DNA of 64,000 nt, taken from Fistulifera solaris. Lineage: Eukaryota; Bacillariophyta; Bacillariophyceae; Naviculales; Stauroneidaceae. Positions 33,719 through 43,992 of this stretch are shown here, one piece after another (positions within the stretch are counted from its first letter, which is position 1; every line of letters starts with the position of its first letter). The translations under genes were made by a program, and so were the position numbers. Below the pieces are notes generated by a model that was not told where the DNA came from, did not search any database, and was given only the letters and a program-made list of their open reading frames with translations. Where the stretch lies: the NCBI GenBank assembly GCA_030295235.1, contig AP026150.1, positions 124,001 to 188,000 on the forward strand, read 5' to 3'.

Positions 33719-34015
33719 TTAGGCATCCAGTCCTTCGGCTTCCCACAAATCTTGTAAGATATCCACCATTTGTGGTAAAGGCACCGGTTGTGGGAAGAAT
33801 CGTGGCTCTGCCATTTGTGTATGAGTGAATATCACGTCAATGATTTCATCTACATTCAAAGAAGTCGCTTGTCGTTGTGGCTGTTGCTCGGCGGTTTTCT
33901 TATGGCACCATTGTTGTCGATTGCTTTCCCATAATAATAACCCTTTATTTTGAAAGCGATTTCTCTCCTCTTGGTCGTTACTCTGAATGCTACTAGGACT
34001 TGCTGGTGAAGACAT
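33719..34015 (-). CDS. Gag1-like clamp domain protein (DUF4050)
   Basis: A short 98-residue protein with 'LLLWESNRQQWCHK' at residue 27 and 'FFPQPVPLPQMVDILQDLWE' near the end. The second matches the 'FPxPIPLxxMVDFLxxxWxxEG' end of the Gag1-like clamp domain found in fungi and plants. The length fits the bare domain. No targeting signal is seen. The start Met at 34015 opens with 'MSSPASPSSIQSND'. Confidence 0.7.
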   Translation of the reverse strand: MSSPASPSSIQSNDQEERNRFQNKGLLLWESNRQQWCHKKTAEQQPQRQATSLNVDEIIDVIFTHTQMAEPRFFPQPVPLPQMVDILQDLWEAEGLDA

Positions 34016-34350
34016 GATTAGTAAAGTTTATAGAACGACTGTGAAATAAACCAATATTTCTCTCATCAGTTCTGAACATAAACGAGAAAGGTCATCTCGC
34101 GTGTGTGACAGCCGAGAGGTCGACGGGACAGTGTGACAGAGCGTTGAAAAAGAGAAGTACGCTCCTGCATTTCTATCGCGAGTCCGCGTTTTCAAAACGT
34201 CTATGCGTGGTACAGTCATCAATAGTACCGGTGCGCTTCAAGTCCCTTTCGTACGCTTATTGTTTTTGCTTTTTATCGCATCTACCAGGTACCATGGCCT
34301 TCAAAAAAATGACAGGCGATACACTCAACAGAACGTAAACGTAGTCCACG

Positions 34351-34358
34351 TATAAAAG
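34351..34358 (+). promoter_or_regulatory. possible TATA box
   Basis: TATAAAAG lies 49 bp upstream of the ATG of the GT23-like gene. Position and sequence fit a TATA element; nothing else supports it. Confidence 0.3.
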
Positions 34359-34406
34359 CAAGGTTTCAATCTTCTTGTTGGTCGTCCCTCTTATAACGGC
34401 GAAAGA

Positions 34407-35681
34407 ATGAAACGGAGAAAAATTAATGGTCATCACATATCGACCAGTCGAAGGTTGCTTTTACGGCCGCCATGGCGGAGAGTACTTTTATCGCTAACTC
34501 TCATGATCCTTCCTACGCTTCTTCATCTATGGGAGTCCTCCACCGCGGTTCAAATCACACGAACTAGTTGGCCTATCGACGACGGTAGCAACAGTAACCA
34601 TACGTGTCTGCAACATCCCCCTTTGCGCGCCCATACATCGACATTGGGTGATTTGACATCAACGACAACCAATTACACTATTTTACAACAACCTACACCA
34701 CGTCACTGCGGCATGTTACAGCGTTCCTGGACGAATGTGGCATATTTATCACCCATCGCGCAAGAGTTGCTCGAATGGCAAGCCGATTGTTCGATACCTT
34801 CTGCTACATTTCATTTAGACAATTCGTTTGGATTCGGTTCGCATCTCTACTTGTTCAGCCAGGCATTGTGCAATGCTATAGAAATGAACACCAGAGTTCG
34901 TACAGTTTTAGTAGACGACGCCCCGTGGTTGTGGTGGGACCAGCACCATTGTGCACAGATAATTTCCGACAACCGTCATTCAAAATCACCGTGGGATTGC
35001 TATTTTCCACTCGCCGAGCCATCGTGTCCTATTTCCTCGACTTCGACTGTAAATATCACCAATCCACGGAACCCTCGACTGCGATGCCAGCGTCTGCGTA
35101 ACAACGAGACAGCCATACAGGAATTCCGAGCCGCCACGTTCGAATATCTGTTTCATGCAGTATCTCCATTGGTGTTCGAAGAAGCCAAACGACAAATTGG
35201 ATTGCTCTTTCCCAACGGTCAAGCCCCACCCGATCTCATTACGGTCCATATTCGTTGGGGCGATAAGTTTTGGGAAATGGATTTGGTTCCCATTGCCGAT
35301 TACATTCAAGCCGTCGAGCAACTGGTCGCATCGTCGACGGATGCTCACATTTACTTGGCGACCGAAGATCCGCGGGCGGCGGAAGAGTTTGTCGCGAGCG
35401 CTCCATCGTACTGGAACATTTACATTGACCGCACCTTGGTGGAATTGACGGATGCTCGACCCAACAAAGGTAACCGCGCTTCGTGGATGACCAAGAATAC
35501 ACAAGGACGGGCCGGTCTCATGAATGTAGCGAGTTGGTTGATTGCTCTGGAAGCGAATCGATTTGTGTTGACGACTGCTAGCAATTGGAGTCGAATCGTG
35601 AATGATTTACGCAAGAATGTGATTGATCCGCGTTGTGGCAATTGTACACAAGTGATTGACCTGCGGCCCGGTCTCTGGTGA
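34407..35681 (+). CDS. GT23-like (alpha-1,6-fucosyltransferase-related) glycosyltransferase
   Basis: A 424-residue type II membrane protein. A basic N-terminus precedes the signal anchor ('VLLSLTLMILPTLLHLW'), then a lumenal domain. The donor-binding motif 'ITVHIRWGDKFWEMDLVPIA' matches the HxRxxDK motif of FUT8/GT23 and related O-fucosyltransferases. 'HIYLATEDPRAAEEF' and 'VLTTASNWSRIVNDLR' match the later family blocks. A Golgi location and action on N-glycans or cell-wall glycans are likely. The acceptor cannot be told, and diatoms carry many related genes. A single exon. Confidence 0.62.
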   Translation: MKRRKINGHHISTSRRLLLRPPWRRVLLSLTLMILPTLLHLWESSTAVQITRTSWPIDDGSNSNHTCLQHPPLRAHTSTLGDLTSTTTNYTILQQPTPRHCGMLQRSWTNVAYLSPIAQELLEWQADCSIPSATFHLDNSFGFGSHLYLFSQALCNAIEMNTRVRTVLVDDAPWLWWDQHHCAQIISDNRHSKSPWDCYFPLAEPSCPISSTSTVNITNPRNPRLRCQRLRNNETAIQEFRAATFEYLFHAVSPLVFEEAKRQIGLLFPNGQAPPDLITVHIRWGDKFWEMDLVPIADYIQAVEQLVASSTDAHIYLATEDPRAAEEFVASAPSYWNIYIDRTLVELTDARPNKGNRASWMTKNTQGRAGLMNVASWLIALEANRFVLTTASNWSRIVNDLRKNVIDPRCGNCTQVIDLRPGLW

Positions 35682-36050
35682 AATGGAAGCCTGTGTGCGG
35701 TGTCTATTGGCAAACAGCTCGTCGTAAGTTATCATCAAATCAACAGGACGCTTTTCTACTTAAGGAATTAATACCAGTTAGATTAAAGAGGGAAAAAGAT
35801 AAAAAATTTAGATCCCGTCATTGCGGTTGCTGAGTTGACCATGGGTAACCACAATAAAAAACCTTAACCTTACTGGTTTCTAGTTTGCTTCCATCGCATC
35901 GCAAAGAAAAACAGTTACTTGTCTCGGTACCGGTAGTGGTACCTTGTACCTGCTACAATAATCGCATCGCGCTACGCCGTTGTAGAAAAAGGATTGTGCA
36001 TTATTATATAAAATCAATCATTTCTTTTCACAAACTTTTGTTGCTTGACA
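35682..36050. other. intergenic region with a possible TATA box
   Basis: No gene is seen. TATATAAAA lies at 36005-36013, 38 bp upstream of the thioredoxin ATG. A 'ggtaccggtagtggtacc' stretch lies near 35927. Confidence 0.4.
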
Positions 36051-36697
36051 ATGAAATTGCTTACTGCAATATCGCTATCGCTACTGATCTCTTCAGCTCA
36101 AGCATTTACTGCTCCACGACGAGTGCAACGATCCGTTTCACTCTATGCTGCCGAAGGCGAAGAGAAGGCCGTTGCCATGGTGTCCGGAGAAGATCTGGAA
36201 TTGCTGTTGCAGAATATGGAACAGCCGCTGGTAGTAGATGCTTATGCAACCTGGTGGTACGTGACGAAAGAACGGGGGATGACATCGATTGCAAAGATAC
36301 CCTCGACTCTATTCGCATTGCGGATGCCTATTTTCTCGTTCTCGTGTTTCGTCTTCTCTCTGAACAAGACAACGATAACTGATTCCACTTTCCTCTCTTT
36401 CGTCTTCACAGTGGACCCTGCCTACTCATGGCCCCCGAATTCGAACAAGCCGCCCAAGAACTGAAAGGCAAGGTAAAATTCGTCAAACTCGATACCGACC
36501 AAGAAGAAGAAATGGCATCGCGATTGAATATTATGGGCTTACCGACATTATTGTTTCTAGACAAATACCAAGACGATGAGAATCCGGATGCACGAGCCGT
36601 ATTGAAGGGTCGTATTGAAGGTGCTATGCAAAAGAAAAGTATTCTGGATTTGGTGGAGCATTACTTTTTTGACGGACCGGCTCCTCAGTTATTTTAA
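36051..36697 (+). CDS. plastid-targeted thioredoxin
   Basis: A signal peptide ('MKLLTAISLSLLISSAQA') meets 'FTAPRR', an ASAF-like site of the diatom plastid import signal. Exon 1 ends inside codon 2 of the active site. The 155-nt intron 36257-36411 (GTACGT..TTCACAG) joins 'DAYATW' to give 'WCGPCLLMAPEFE', the classic thioredoxin motif with both catalytic Cys. 'VKFVKLDTDQEEEMASRLNI' and 'MGLPTLLFLD' carry the cis-Pro loop. It ends at 36697, about 163 residues. Likely a stromal dithiol-disulfide oxidoreductase. The exact type (m, y or diatom-specific) is unresolved. Confidence 0.85.
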
Positions 36698-36777
36698 TAC
36701 GGTTTAAGAGACAGTAATGATAAGTGCTATCAATGCGAACAGAGCTGGCGTGTCTAGCTCATGTAGGAATTACTTGT

Positions 36778-37620
36778 TTATTTCGTTCCTGCGGCGAGAC
36801 CTCCGTCTACCACCAAGTTAATTCCCGTTGTGTAGCTCGACTCGGAACTCAACAAAAAGGCAGTACTTTGCAACACTTCCTCCAGAGAACCAACCCGTTG
36901 CATAGGCACCGCATTGATTTTAGCTTCTCCGACTTTCTCGGCTGTATCCGCGTAATACGGGGGACCCAACTCGGCATGCAACGCGTTTTGCCGATCCCAC
37001 ATGTAACCCGGACCGATAAGTGCCGGTGAGATGGAATTGACCCGAATGTGAAATCGTGCAAGTTCCTTGGCAGCATTCACCGTCATGGTTAAAATAGCGG
37101 CTTTGCTACTTGCATACGCGATCATTCCTGGTGTTCCGCGCATTCCGGCGACCGATGCAGTATTTACAATCACACCGCCACCTTGTTGCTTCATTTGTCG
37201 AGCAACAGCCTGCAAAACAATAAACATACCAGTGACGTTAATATTCATAACACTCGCAAAATCTAATGGATCATAATCTAAGCATGATTGAATCTTTCCC
37301 TGATACCCAGCATTGTTCCACAGTAGATCGATTCGACCAAATCTTTCGACAATACGCTCTACAACAGACGCCACCTGAGAAGCATTCGTCACGTCGCAAA
37401 CAAATCCTTTGCTATCCATTCCATCCGATATCTCGGCAAAAGTCCCTTCAAGGGCTTCCGCATTCTGATCGAGGGCCGCAACGCGCGCACCTCGTTCACC
37501 GAAGTACCGGCAAGCGGCTCGTCCAAATTGTCCCCCTGCGCCAGTGATCACTAGAACCTTGCCGACAAAACGTTGATCGGTTGCAATTTGTGATTTAGGA
37601 TCGTGACAGATTTTTTCCAT
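36778..37620 (-). CDS. classical short-chain dehydrogenase/reductase (SDR)
   Basis: A complete 280-residue SDR. The cofactor site is 'VITGAGGQFGRAACRYFGER', with an acidic residue after beta-2 ('VAALDQN') that favours NAD over NADP. 'LLWNNAGYQG' is the NNAG motif and 'VNTASVAG' carries the catalytic Ser. 'YASSKAAILTM' is the YxxxK motif and 'INLVVDGGLAAG' ends the fold. No targeting peptide is seen. The substrate is unknown. It lies tail to tail with the thioredoxin gene, 80 bp apart. Confidence 0.85.
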   Translation of the reverse strand: MEKICHDPKSQIATDQRFVGKVLVITGAGGQFGRAACRYFGERGARVAALDQNAEALEGTFAEISDGMDSKGFVCDVTNASQVASVVERIVERFGRIDLLWNNAGYQGKIQSCLDYDPLDFASVMNINVTGMFIVLQAVARQMKQQGGGVIVNTASVAGMRGTPGMIAYASSKAAILTMTVNAAKELARFHIRVNSISPALIGPGYMWDRQNALHAELGPPYYADTAEKVGEAKINAVPMQRVGSLEEVLQSTAFLLSSESSYTTGINLVVDGGLAAGTK

Positions 37621-37683
37621 GTTCTATTGTATTATTTATTCAAATATAAGCGTTGCACGTGCAATGGAACGAGACAAAAAATG

Positions 37684-38085
37684 GTTGTGACATTTTCATC
37701 GCCACCGCGCTTCTTAGCTGACGGTTGTCGGATTGACGATGACTTCGTGAGTGAAGAAGAGTCCTGTGAGCTGTGAGTGGTGTTGATGAAGGATGATGAG
37801 TTCTTCGTGATGTCGACATCAACAGATGCGGTATGCGGTAATCGGCATGAAGAAATCCTTTTCACGGTACACTACGAAAGATATTCCACGTCGATATTGA
37901 AGATGGTCATCGCTAAAACATCCGAAACTTTAGCGCCACAGGAAGAAAGCAGAGAACACCACGGAATGCCATCTGCTACTTTCTGTAAGGGTGGATCGAT
38001 TTTCCTCGATGTAAAACGGTCGCGGAGTGGACAACGTTCGGTCATGGTCATCACGACTCTAAGGTTAATTGTAGCAACTACGTAG
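37684..38085 (+). other. possible small coding region, unresolved
   Basis: An ATG at 37684 reads 'MVVTFSSPPRFLADGCRIDD' and stops after 31 residues. An overlapping frame from 37777 continues with 'DDEFFVMSTSTDAVCGNRHE' and 'GGSIFLDVKRSRSGQRSVMV' to 38085. The acidic-to-structured transition looks coding, and the two frames could be one gene with a one-base shift. No family is recognised. The rest of 37621-38439 holds only short frames on both strands. Confidence 0.25.
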
Positions 38086-38439
38086 CTGTATGCTTATCAT
38101 GTACTTTTACACGTTTCATAGATAACATGATTTAATCGCTTAGACAATGCTACCTAAGAGAAGTTTCTCGTCCTTGGATCCGCTCTTGAAATTTCCTGCT
38201 GTTTTGGATCTTGCCTTTTGATGCCATGTTCCTCATTCGGCAAACCGTGAAAACGTTGTTGACATCTACGATCTGCGCGGTGTTCTTTATCGAAAAAGCC
38301 GAAAATTCGATACGATACACGATATCCGTTAACAGTTCTTGACGTCGCAAAAGATATTGATCGTTGTTGTGAAAGACTCTCCTTCCCAACATAACCCATT
38401 CTCATTCATTCATATAATTCAGCTATAAAGATTGCAAAG

Positions 38440-40063
38440 ATGACTTCATCAGTAAACAGCATGACGGCTGCCGGCTGGGACGACCAGATGGGCAGTGATG
38501 TCGAACAGTTGTTCTTCGTGACAAGCTACAGGTAAGTTCAACTTAGGTCGTTGAGAACCTTCATCGCAAGTGAACGATCCTCTAATCAACTTTGCCGTCT
38601 TCAGTGACTTTGATCGCCTCGCCCATGGACCCCGTGGAAGCCCCGCCAAGAAACCCATCTATGTGTATCGATTCCACTCCAACGATGGGAGCCTTGTGCT
38701 TCTCAACATTCAAGGAGATGCTAGTCAAGTTGTGAACCCAGCTTTTTCACGCTATCACCCTCGTCTCAATGTCGTTTACACCTGCACGGAAGATATCGAA
38801 AACAACGGCAAGATCTTTGCGTACCAGGTCGGAGAACACGGTGAGTTGACGCAAATGGGCGAGCCTGTGGACGCCGGTGGAACCAGCACTTGTTATCTTA
38901 CCATCGATAAGGCTTGCAAGCATATGCTCTGCGTCAATTACTGGAATAGTACTCTATGCGTTATTCCGCTCGACCCCGAAACAGGTGCCTTCACAGGCCC
39001 CATTCAAAGCATGTACGATCCCAAGGGAGGTAAAGAAATGGTAGCTTGTGGACGCGTCAAGGGAGGTGTCAATCACTCAAACAATGATGGATCTACAATC
39101 CGAATGCGCCAAGCGGATCCGCACTCACATGCCCTTGTTCTTGACCCATTTGTCGGATGCGTTGCTTACGTTCCTGACCTGGGAAAGGATTTGGTTCGTG
39201 AATTCTTTTATGACCCTGTCTGGGGAAACATTGAGCTGGAGTTGAATGTATTGCCTTCGGGAATGTGCACTGGTATGCCCGATGGTCCTCGTTACCTGGA
39301 ATTTCATCCCCGATACCCCATTTGCTACGTTATCAACGAATTGAGCTCCACCGTGGCCGTGTTTGAGGTCGATCGACGTTTGTTGCATGAGTTGAAAGAG
39401 GCTTCCTCCCGCGGCGAGGACATGTCGAAATTCAAAGGTCGATCATCGCTTCGACTCATCCAGTCTATCAAGACGCTTCCCTCTGCATTTCCTACGGACA
39501 TGAACACTTGCGGCCGTATCTGCGTGCATAAGAGTGGTCGTTTCGTTGTCGTCAGTAACCGCGGACACCAGTCGATCGCGATCTTCCGGGTGAAAACAAA
39601 AGCGCCGAATACGGGCGAATTGAGTACGGTGGGATACTTCCACACGCGCGGCGAAACGCCTCGGCACTTTCAGTTTGATGCCAGTGGCCAGTATCTGTTG
39701 GTGGCCAACCAAGATACGGACTCGTTGACCGTGTTCCACTTCAACTTAAGTAGTGGAGAAATCCGCTACACGGGCAATGAATACCGTGTTCCTTCTCCCA
39801 ATTTTGTTTGCTGCTGCCCCACGTACTCTGACAGCGAACCAGAGGTCGTAGTCAACACATCCTCTGCCATGAACAAGCAAATCTCTGGGATCAGCGCCGA
39901 TTTGAGCGATTCGGAGAGCTCCTTTGTCTCGAAAGGACAAGACGATAGTAAGAACTTGGTGCAAGCCTTGGAAAATGCGCAACGTGAAATAGCGTACTTG
40001 AAGCAGCAGTTGTTGATGCAACAAGACCGAGCCATCATGGATGTGAACACGATCATCAATTAG
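38440..40063 (+). CDS. lactonase-type (6-phosphogluconolactonase-like) seven-bladed beta-propeller protein
   Basis: Exon 1 (38440-38531) codes 'MTSSVNSMTAAGWDDQMGSD' and ends 'FFVTSY'. The 73-nt intron 38532-38604 gives 'SYSDFDRLAHGPRG'. The body shows lactonase (YbhE/Pgl) blade motifs: 'RYHPRLNVVYTCTED', 'GRVKGGVNHSNNDG', 'HSHALVLDPFVGCVAYVPDL' (the typical H-x-D pair), 'RYLEFHPRYPICYVINELSS', 'VVVSNRGHQSIAIFRV' and 'TPRHFQFDASGQYLLVANQD'. A C-terminal coiled coil ('ALENAQREIAYLKQQLLMQQ') is an unusual addition. Probably cytosolic. The substrate is unproven; a sugar lactone is the family default. Confidence 0.8.
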
Positions 40064-40455
40064 AGAGAGAGCGACCTACATTTAGAATTGCAATTTGTTT
40101 AGTTAGAAGAAGGCGGTGTCAGTGACTCTTCTTTCATTTCAGTTTAGGATTTCCGTATCATTAAATACAACAATTATGGTTTTATATCGCCTAGCTAGAT
40201 TTTCCGGGACGACTTGATGGTGGATGCTCTAGGACTTTAGCTATACACTTTTATCTATAGCAATGTTTGTGGCCGCGAGATTCGCCCATGTCGACGACGC
40301 ACAACAAGAAATTCGAATTTCTCCGTTTTGGCGACCGCACCGCATGGTTGCCATTAGTCATTATTCCTTTGCATTCTTTGCTTGTTGCGGTAAACGAAAG
40401 TACAATTGATTATCGCTAGAGTTCGAAGTATCAGTATTCGTAAAGCATTGCAGAA
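40064..40455. other. intergenic region, no gene seen
   Basis: Presumed 3' region of the propeller gene and promoter of the following gene. No distinct element. Confidence 0.5.
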
Positions 40456-41404
40456 ATGATGACTTATAGAGCGGCTGTTTTGGGTCTGCTCGCCTTGCCG
40501 CATGGCAGTGATTCCTTTACTCCTTCGATTCTTCATCATCCCTCCAGCAATACACAACCATCCCACCTGCTCATGGCAAAAAGCAAGAGTCTCAACAAGC
40601 AGGCCGATTTGCGTCGTAAAATGGAACGTGTGAAACAGCAGAAGGAAGAAGAAATTGTGCAATCGGGAATGATTATCGAACTCACTGCCCAGGAAATTAA
40701 GGAAAGAAATGATCGATTGCGTTTCGAAGAATTGCTCAAAAAGGAGGCAGGAAATGTTCTCAATGACTACGGATCCGATAGCTATCTCAGCAAGCAACAA
40801 GAAGAGGAAGAAATTACCGCTGCCAGTAAGTAGACAAGGGCAAGCGAGATTTTGTATGGTGAAATCGGATTTTATTTATTCACTTTTTTCTTTTTTTTTA
40901 TCAGGAAAAGGAGTCGATCGAATTTTTGAAGGAGACCCAGCACCGACAGAATGTTTCGAAGATCTTGTTTCGGTTCAGACTGGCACAGCAATAGGGGTCC
41001 CCGGCAAAAAGCAATTAGTTCCTTGGCTCAGTGACAAAGGCAACCCGTCGGACTATCTTATCATCGTCTCCGATCCCAGACCTCAATCGTCCGAGTTACA
41101 AGAAACGATAAAACAATTTCAGTCAGACTTGCCGGAAGATTTGAAAAAGCGACTTATTGTAATCAATGCGGATACACCTTCCGAAAACAAACGTTGGTTA
41201 AAAAAGACCAGTCTCGATGTTCGCGTGTACTCTGACGAAAAACTGTCTTGGATGCGTGCGTACACGGCTTTGGGCGATAAGCGATGGAGTATGACCATGT
41301 TCATTATTGCGAATGAGCAAGTTCAAAAGCTGGCTCGTGAAATGGATCAGTACGGTGCTTCAAAGGCCATTCGCAACGCTGTGAAGACACTTGGCAACCG
41401 ATAA
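40456..41404 (+). CDS. plastid-targeted protein with thioredoxin-like C-terminal domain
   Basis: Exon 1 (40456-40825) codes 'MMTYRAAVLGLLALPHGSDS' followed by 'FTPS', an ASAF-like plastid signal, and then a charged coiled coil ('RRKMERVKQQKEEEIVQSGM'). The 79-nt intron 40826-40904 (T-rich, TTATCAG) splices to 'AARKGVDRIFEGDPAPTE'. Exon 2 has 'DYLIIVSDPRPQSSELQE', 'DVRVYSDEKLSWMRAYTALG' and 'WSMTMFIIANEQV'. These recall peroxiredoxin strand order but lack the peroxidatic Cys. Function unknown; likely stromal. Confidence 0.62.
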
Positions 41405-41525
41405 TTGGGTTCTCTACAGATGATTATCACGCAAACTAATAAAGCTATGAACACCAATTTACCTGGAACTGTATCGTGTTTCGGCAATAATTTGTGGAAA
41501 TGCGGATCCATTACAATGTAGTCCT

Positions 41526-42858
41526 TTACAATCCCACTGTAGGCATTTCGGTCAAAAACGCATCGCGAATGTCATTTTGTGCGGAACCACAAAGCTGTTG
41601 TAATGGTAAAAGTGCAAAGGCATTTTCAATCTCCATGCCCACTTCGTCGATTCCGATCAAAACATAGGCACCCAATGTAGTTGTCAGAGCCACGGTAATA
41701 GTCGGAAGACCCGAGGCAATCAGTGACATTGGCGTCACCAAGAGCCACGTCGTAAGAACACGGCTTAAATGGCGACTATAGGTGGGAGGAATCGGACTTG
41801 TAAAGATCCGTTGACAAGCACCATAGACGGTTTCCAGCTCGCGAATGCGCTCCTCGATCATCAGGGCTACACCGGCGTGTACGAACGGAGACTGATGCAA
41901 CGCCACACTACATAACTGACGTAGGCGCGATGTTAATGCCACAGGAAGTTTGTTTTGTGCCACTGCCCATTCGTAGTCCTCGGAGGATTCTCCAAGCATG
42001 ATCTTCAAAACTTCCAAGTTTCTATCCGAATTTTCTCCACGAAGAGCCACTTTGATGACCCATGGAAAGGCTGCCATGTGACGGATTGCCAGCGTACACG
42101 CGTAGGGATTTGAATCAAAGAGGTATATTTTCAGTATATTGGCGAGTCCTCGAGTATGTAAAACCTATCCCGAGCTGAGTCGACCAAGGTGAAATTTAAC
42201 AAATAAAACTAGATATTGCGAGTTGACTTACCATGCGACCCATCTGCAGTCGCGATTCCAATAATCGAGTCATGCTGGCATTCGCTCGCAAGGTCAACAG
42301 AAGCGCCAATGGCGCCGAAAGAATCGACAAGACCGAAGTGGAGCCTATCCCTGTTCAAACCGTCCCCGTCCATCCCAAGTGCCGACACAAGACACACAGC
42401 ACGGTGGCGTAAGCCGTCGCGATCAGTACCGCCGGCAAGATGACGCGTGCGGTACTACTGGACCACCATCGGAGGACATGCCGCGCATAACGAATGTGCG
42501 GCGGCCGAGAATGTGATTGCCAAGTGCTGTGCGTCCAAAGTCGAGTGTAACTTGAACCAGCCGAAACAAGGACCGGGGACATGGAATCGTCCGCCGAAGG
42601 CGTCGGAGGTCGCGCTTCTGCGAGAATTGCAAAATCTCGAGCCAGATTTTCTAGTAATTCCTGTTTGCTAGGTTTCACAAGCGTCGACGTGTTTTCAGAG
42701 TCCAATGATGATGGGCCAACTACGGAAAAGAGAGGCCCTCGACCACCATTCGAATTTCTTTCGATAAAAATTGGAGACAAGCGAGTCGTCAGCACGTAGC
42801 AACGCACATTGCTGAGCCAATGGATTGCGAGCCAAAGACTAAGATATTTAGAACCCAT
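41526..42858 (-). CDS. bestrophin-like anion channel with an in-frame TGA
   Basis: Exon 1 runs from 42858 to 42232, intron 42165-42231 (67 nt, GTAAGT..GATAG), exon 2 from 42164 to 41526. Family motifs are 'VLRWWSSSTARVILPAVLIA', 'LSAPLALLLTLRANASMTRL' (the 'PLALLLTxRANxS' signature), 'IRHMAAFPWVIKVALRG' and 'PIPPTYSRHLSRVLTTWLLV'. Bestrophins of algae carry chloride or bicarbonate across thylakoid or envelope membranes. The N-terminus may be a targeting peptide but lacks a clear ASAF site. A TGA at 42355-42357 interrupts exon 1 in frame with coding sequence on both sides. It could be a real nonsense change or a base error. Length without it is about 421 residues. Confidence 0.75.
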
Positions 42859-43302
42859 GATCTTTGTTCTAACGTTATGAACATAGAAGCATTAACATTT
42901 CTCTTTCCGCTTATTTTGTTGTCAAAATACGGAAATTCCGATGAATTTGGACGAAGTTGATGTTCGTGATTGGAATGAGATCAACATTCGATGAGTGTTC
43001 AGGTTATTATATATATGTTGTGACAAACTACCTGTTTCACACAAGATCACACAGGTATTAGCGAATTATTTCGAAATATCAATTAGAATGTAAATAAGTG
43101 ACACAGGATTCGAGTTTAGTCTACTCTTTCACTATCTTTTTAGTTTAAAAACCTAATTTGATTTTTCAAATTTTTGTGAACCGCCAATCCAAAGATCCCC
43201 CAGAACAAAAATGTGAGCCAGATTTACGACCTGCTACCCTTGACATTCTGTTATATAATTTCGATCAGCACCAACTTATCAATCCTTTCTTTGAAGCCCG
43301 TC
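42859..43302. other. intergenic region, no gene seen
   Basis: Between the divergently transcribed bestrophin and Cys-rich paralog E genes; AT-rich, with a TATA-like 'gttatataa' near 43250. Confidence 0.45.
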
Positions 43303-43869
43303 ATGAGTAAAGTTGTGAAGTTTCTTATCTGTCTTTTTGCATGCAGTGGTACGTACTATATCGTGAAGCCGGCATCGTATCTTCTTCCTGCGCACGCAAG
43401 TACGCTGGACTTGCCCATCGAGTCCTGACATTGTTTGTTAAGGTCTGCAGTCGGTGGAACCGGTGGAAGATGCTGAGAGCAGTTTGTTTCAACGCAGCCT
43501 ATTCTGCGATTATGTTCCCCCCAACAGTTGCCGAACGAATATTGGTAGAGGAACTTGCCTCGATGCCAATGGCGAAAAGTTCGATGCGTGTTTCAAGGCC
43601 GGCGCCGGGCATTTTTTCTTCAAGTCGGATTGTCGGGAGGCCGCCGAGTCAACTAGCAATTCGGTTGGATGGCAGTACGGGGCGTTAAGAGCGATTCCTA
43701 GGGTCTGTGTGATCTTCTTTGACCACGCAGTTGTCGGTGACGATGTGGACATTTACTGTCCGGGAGGCTTCAGCCGATTTGAAATCTCGGGTCGTATCGG
43801 AACTGGTTTCCCGAATCGGACCGGGGACGGGCTTTTGATTGCTACAGTTGCAAAGGTGAATTTGATTGA
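43303..43869 (+). CDS. secreted Cys-rich protein, dispersed paralog E
   Basis: Exon 1 (43303-43348) codes 'MSKVVKFLICLFACS'. The intron 43349-43442 (94 nt) is in phase 1, as in paralogs A-D. Exon 2 reads 'GLQSVEPVEDAESSLFQRSL', then the domain: 'CRTNIGRGTCLDANGEKFDA', 'SVGWQYGALRAIPRVCVIFF', 'YCPGGF', 'GTGFPNRTGDG'. Closest to paralog A. The expected C-terminal 'FDCYSCKGEFD' appears only after a shift of one base in the T run at 43833-43836; it then ends at 43869. The unshifted frame runs to 43879 and loses the last two conserved Cys. Predicted secreted. Confidence 0.7.
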
Positions 43870-43992
43870 GATAAAATAGTTCGCTAAAAGCCTCATTGTC
43901 TTATCCAGGTGACTCCCGTATGGGATCGTAAAGTTGATACAAAGATAACAATGACAACTAACCAGTGAGCTTAACTCGTCAAAAGTGCCTCT

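Noticed and set aside
42349-42358. A 10-nt GT..AG stretch covering the bestrophin TGA
   Set aside because: Far too short for a spliceosomal intron; the other introns in this window are 66-252 nt.
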